Part shown: positions 63,483 to 64,000 of the stretch, in pieces | How the letters are laid out: each line of letters begins with the position of its first letter | How positions within the stretch are numbered: the first letter of the stretch is position 1 | From: Spirochaetales bacterium | GTDB lineage: Bacteria > Spirochaetota > Spirochaetia > SZUA-6 > RPPD01 | Assembly (NCBI GenBank): GCA_016930675.1 | Contig: JAFGGG010000025.1 | Location: forward strand, 1 to 64,000 | DNA length: 64,000 nt | Direction: 5' to 3' | Position numbers and translations under genes: made by a program | The notes under the pieces: generated by a model | The model's database searches: none | What the model saw: the letters and a program-made list of their open reading frames with translations, nothing else | What the model was told of the DNA's origin: nothing

Positions 63483-64000
63483 TTATTTTATTGTTACTCT
63501 ATTCTTTCCTTTATTTTTTGAGATATATAATGCGTTATCGGCTTGTTTTATTAGATTCTTCTTTGTTGTTGCACTGGTCGGACAATTAGACAAGCCAATG
63601 CTAATAGTTATTTTAATATTCCCAGAAAAATAATTTTCAACACCACTTCTTATTCTTTCCGCAATCTCTTTTGCTAAATTAATATCAGTATGAGGTAATA
63701 TAATAATAAATTCCTCACCGCCATATCTTGCGCATATATCAAGATCACGTAATGAATTATTAATTATACTGCTTAATTTCTTTAAAACCTCATCACCTTG
63801 TTGGTGCCCATAGGTATCATTAACGTGTTTGAAATTATCAATGTCAATAAATAAGATTGAAAATGTGGTATTATATCTTTTAAATCTTTTAATCTCTTCA
63901 TCCATCTTAACATATAGATAATGACGATTGAAAAGTTTTGTTAAAGGATCCACCGAAGTTATTTCGGCGATTTTCCCTATAAAGGCTTCTCCAATCAATT
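63483..64000 (-). CDS. GGDEF-domain diguanylate cyclase, cut by the window edge
   Basis: The visible 171 residues are a GGDEF domain: DPLTKLFNRHYL, FSILFIDIDNFKHVNDTYGHQQGDEVL, and the active site ARYGGEEFIIILPHT. A product-inhibition I-site RDLD lies five residues before GGEEF. The frame is open to the edge, so an N-terminal sensor domain probably lies outside. It should make cyclic di-GMP. A signalling enzyme as integron cargo is not common. Confidence 0.88.
   Translation of the reverse strand, partial: LIGEAFIGKIAEITSVDPLTKLFNRHYLYVKMDEEIKRFKRYNTTFSILFIDIDNFKHVNDTYGHQQGDEVLKKLSSIINNSLRDLDICARYGGEEFIIILPHTDINLAKEIAERIRSGVENYFSGNIKITISIGLSNCPTSATTKKNLIKQADNALYISKNKGKNRVTIK

Larger units (their letters stand above)
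61121..64000 (-). mobile_element. Distal part of a chromosomal integron cassette array (runs past the right edge)
   Basis: Four sites with RYYYAAC-like and GTTRRRY-like ends separate minus-strand genes. Each gene stops shortly before a site: 7 bases for the GGDEF gene, 21 for hemerythrin, 16 for GNAT, 5 for the permease fragment. Starts lie a few tens of bases after the previous site in the cases that can be measured. This gene-then-recombination-site order is the layout of gene cassettes. Unrelated cargo and AT-rich composition support it. attI and the integrase are not in the window and should lie to the right. Confidence 0.65.

Overview
The window looks like a chromosomal segment of a free-living or host-associated anaerobic bacterium, most likely a spirochaete (Spirochaetota, Treponema-like). 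This is inferred from the mix of genes, not from a marker gene: a FabV-type enoyl reductase, an Rnf-like ion pump, a zwf-opcA-pgl cluster, formylglycine-fold lipoproteins, many small secreted proteins of unknown family, rubredoxin and NifU/NifS. Base composition is moderate in the core and clearly more AT-rich in the last 3 kb. I saw no rRNA, tRNA, CRISPR array, prophage or transposase.

Layout. 0-9.5 kb: a DUF2130 protein, a secreted protein, a GH130 glycoside phosphorylase with an isolated hisF, a DUF362 ferredoxin-type protein, and a TrmB-like regulator coupled to ilvE. A beta-helix membrane protein and a broken formylglycine-type lipoprotein follow. 9.7-18.1 kb: an unknown membrane protein, a membrane-bound LuxR-type regulator and a five-gene two-component/phosphorelay block. 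18-29.4 kb: housekeeping and accessory genes, namely a DHH phosphoesterase, a beta-CASP nuclease, MscS, fabV with a strong promoter and operator, thiamine synthesis genes (thi4, Nudix-thiE fusion), a TetR regulator, an acyltransferase-like membrane protein, a STAS protein and a HAD hydrolase. 29.5-37.3 kb: a YdcF protein, an rnfDGEA core followed by an nqrF-type subunit, an unknown conserved gene, an Fe-S assembly operon (rrf2-nifS-nifU) and rubredoxin. 37.4-43.4 kb: pentose phosphate genes zwf-opcA-pgl converging on tkt and a metallophosphoesterase. 43.5-59.7 kb: secF, secD, yajC, a glycolipid glucosyltransferase with a tandem MerR regulator, groEL, birA, an Ldh2-type dehydrogenase, htpG, a methyltransferase-like membrane protein and rsgA.

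The right end (about 61.1-64.0 kb) is the most unusual part. At least three genes and one gene fragment, all on the minus strand, each end 5-21 bases before a GTTRRRY/RYYYAAC-bounded palindromic site. I read this as the distal end of a chromosomal integron cassette array. Its cargo is a GGDEF protein, a hemerythrin, a GNAT acetyltransferase, a tiny lipoprotein and a truncated ABC-2 permease. The integrase would lie beyond the right edge. Just left of the array are a secreted lipoprotein and a frameshifted methyltransferase remnant.

Recurring regulatory themes are recognisable sigma70-type promoters, several placed so that the transcript would start at or within a few bases of the start codon (leaderless), and perfect palindromes at the promoters of the TrmB-like gene and fabV. 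Several neighbouring genes overlap by ATGA, marking translationally coupled operons (rnfDGEA, rrf2-nifS-nifU, zwf-opcA, secD-secF, thi4-thiE, TrmB-ilvE, metallophosphoesterase-tkt).
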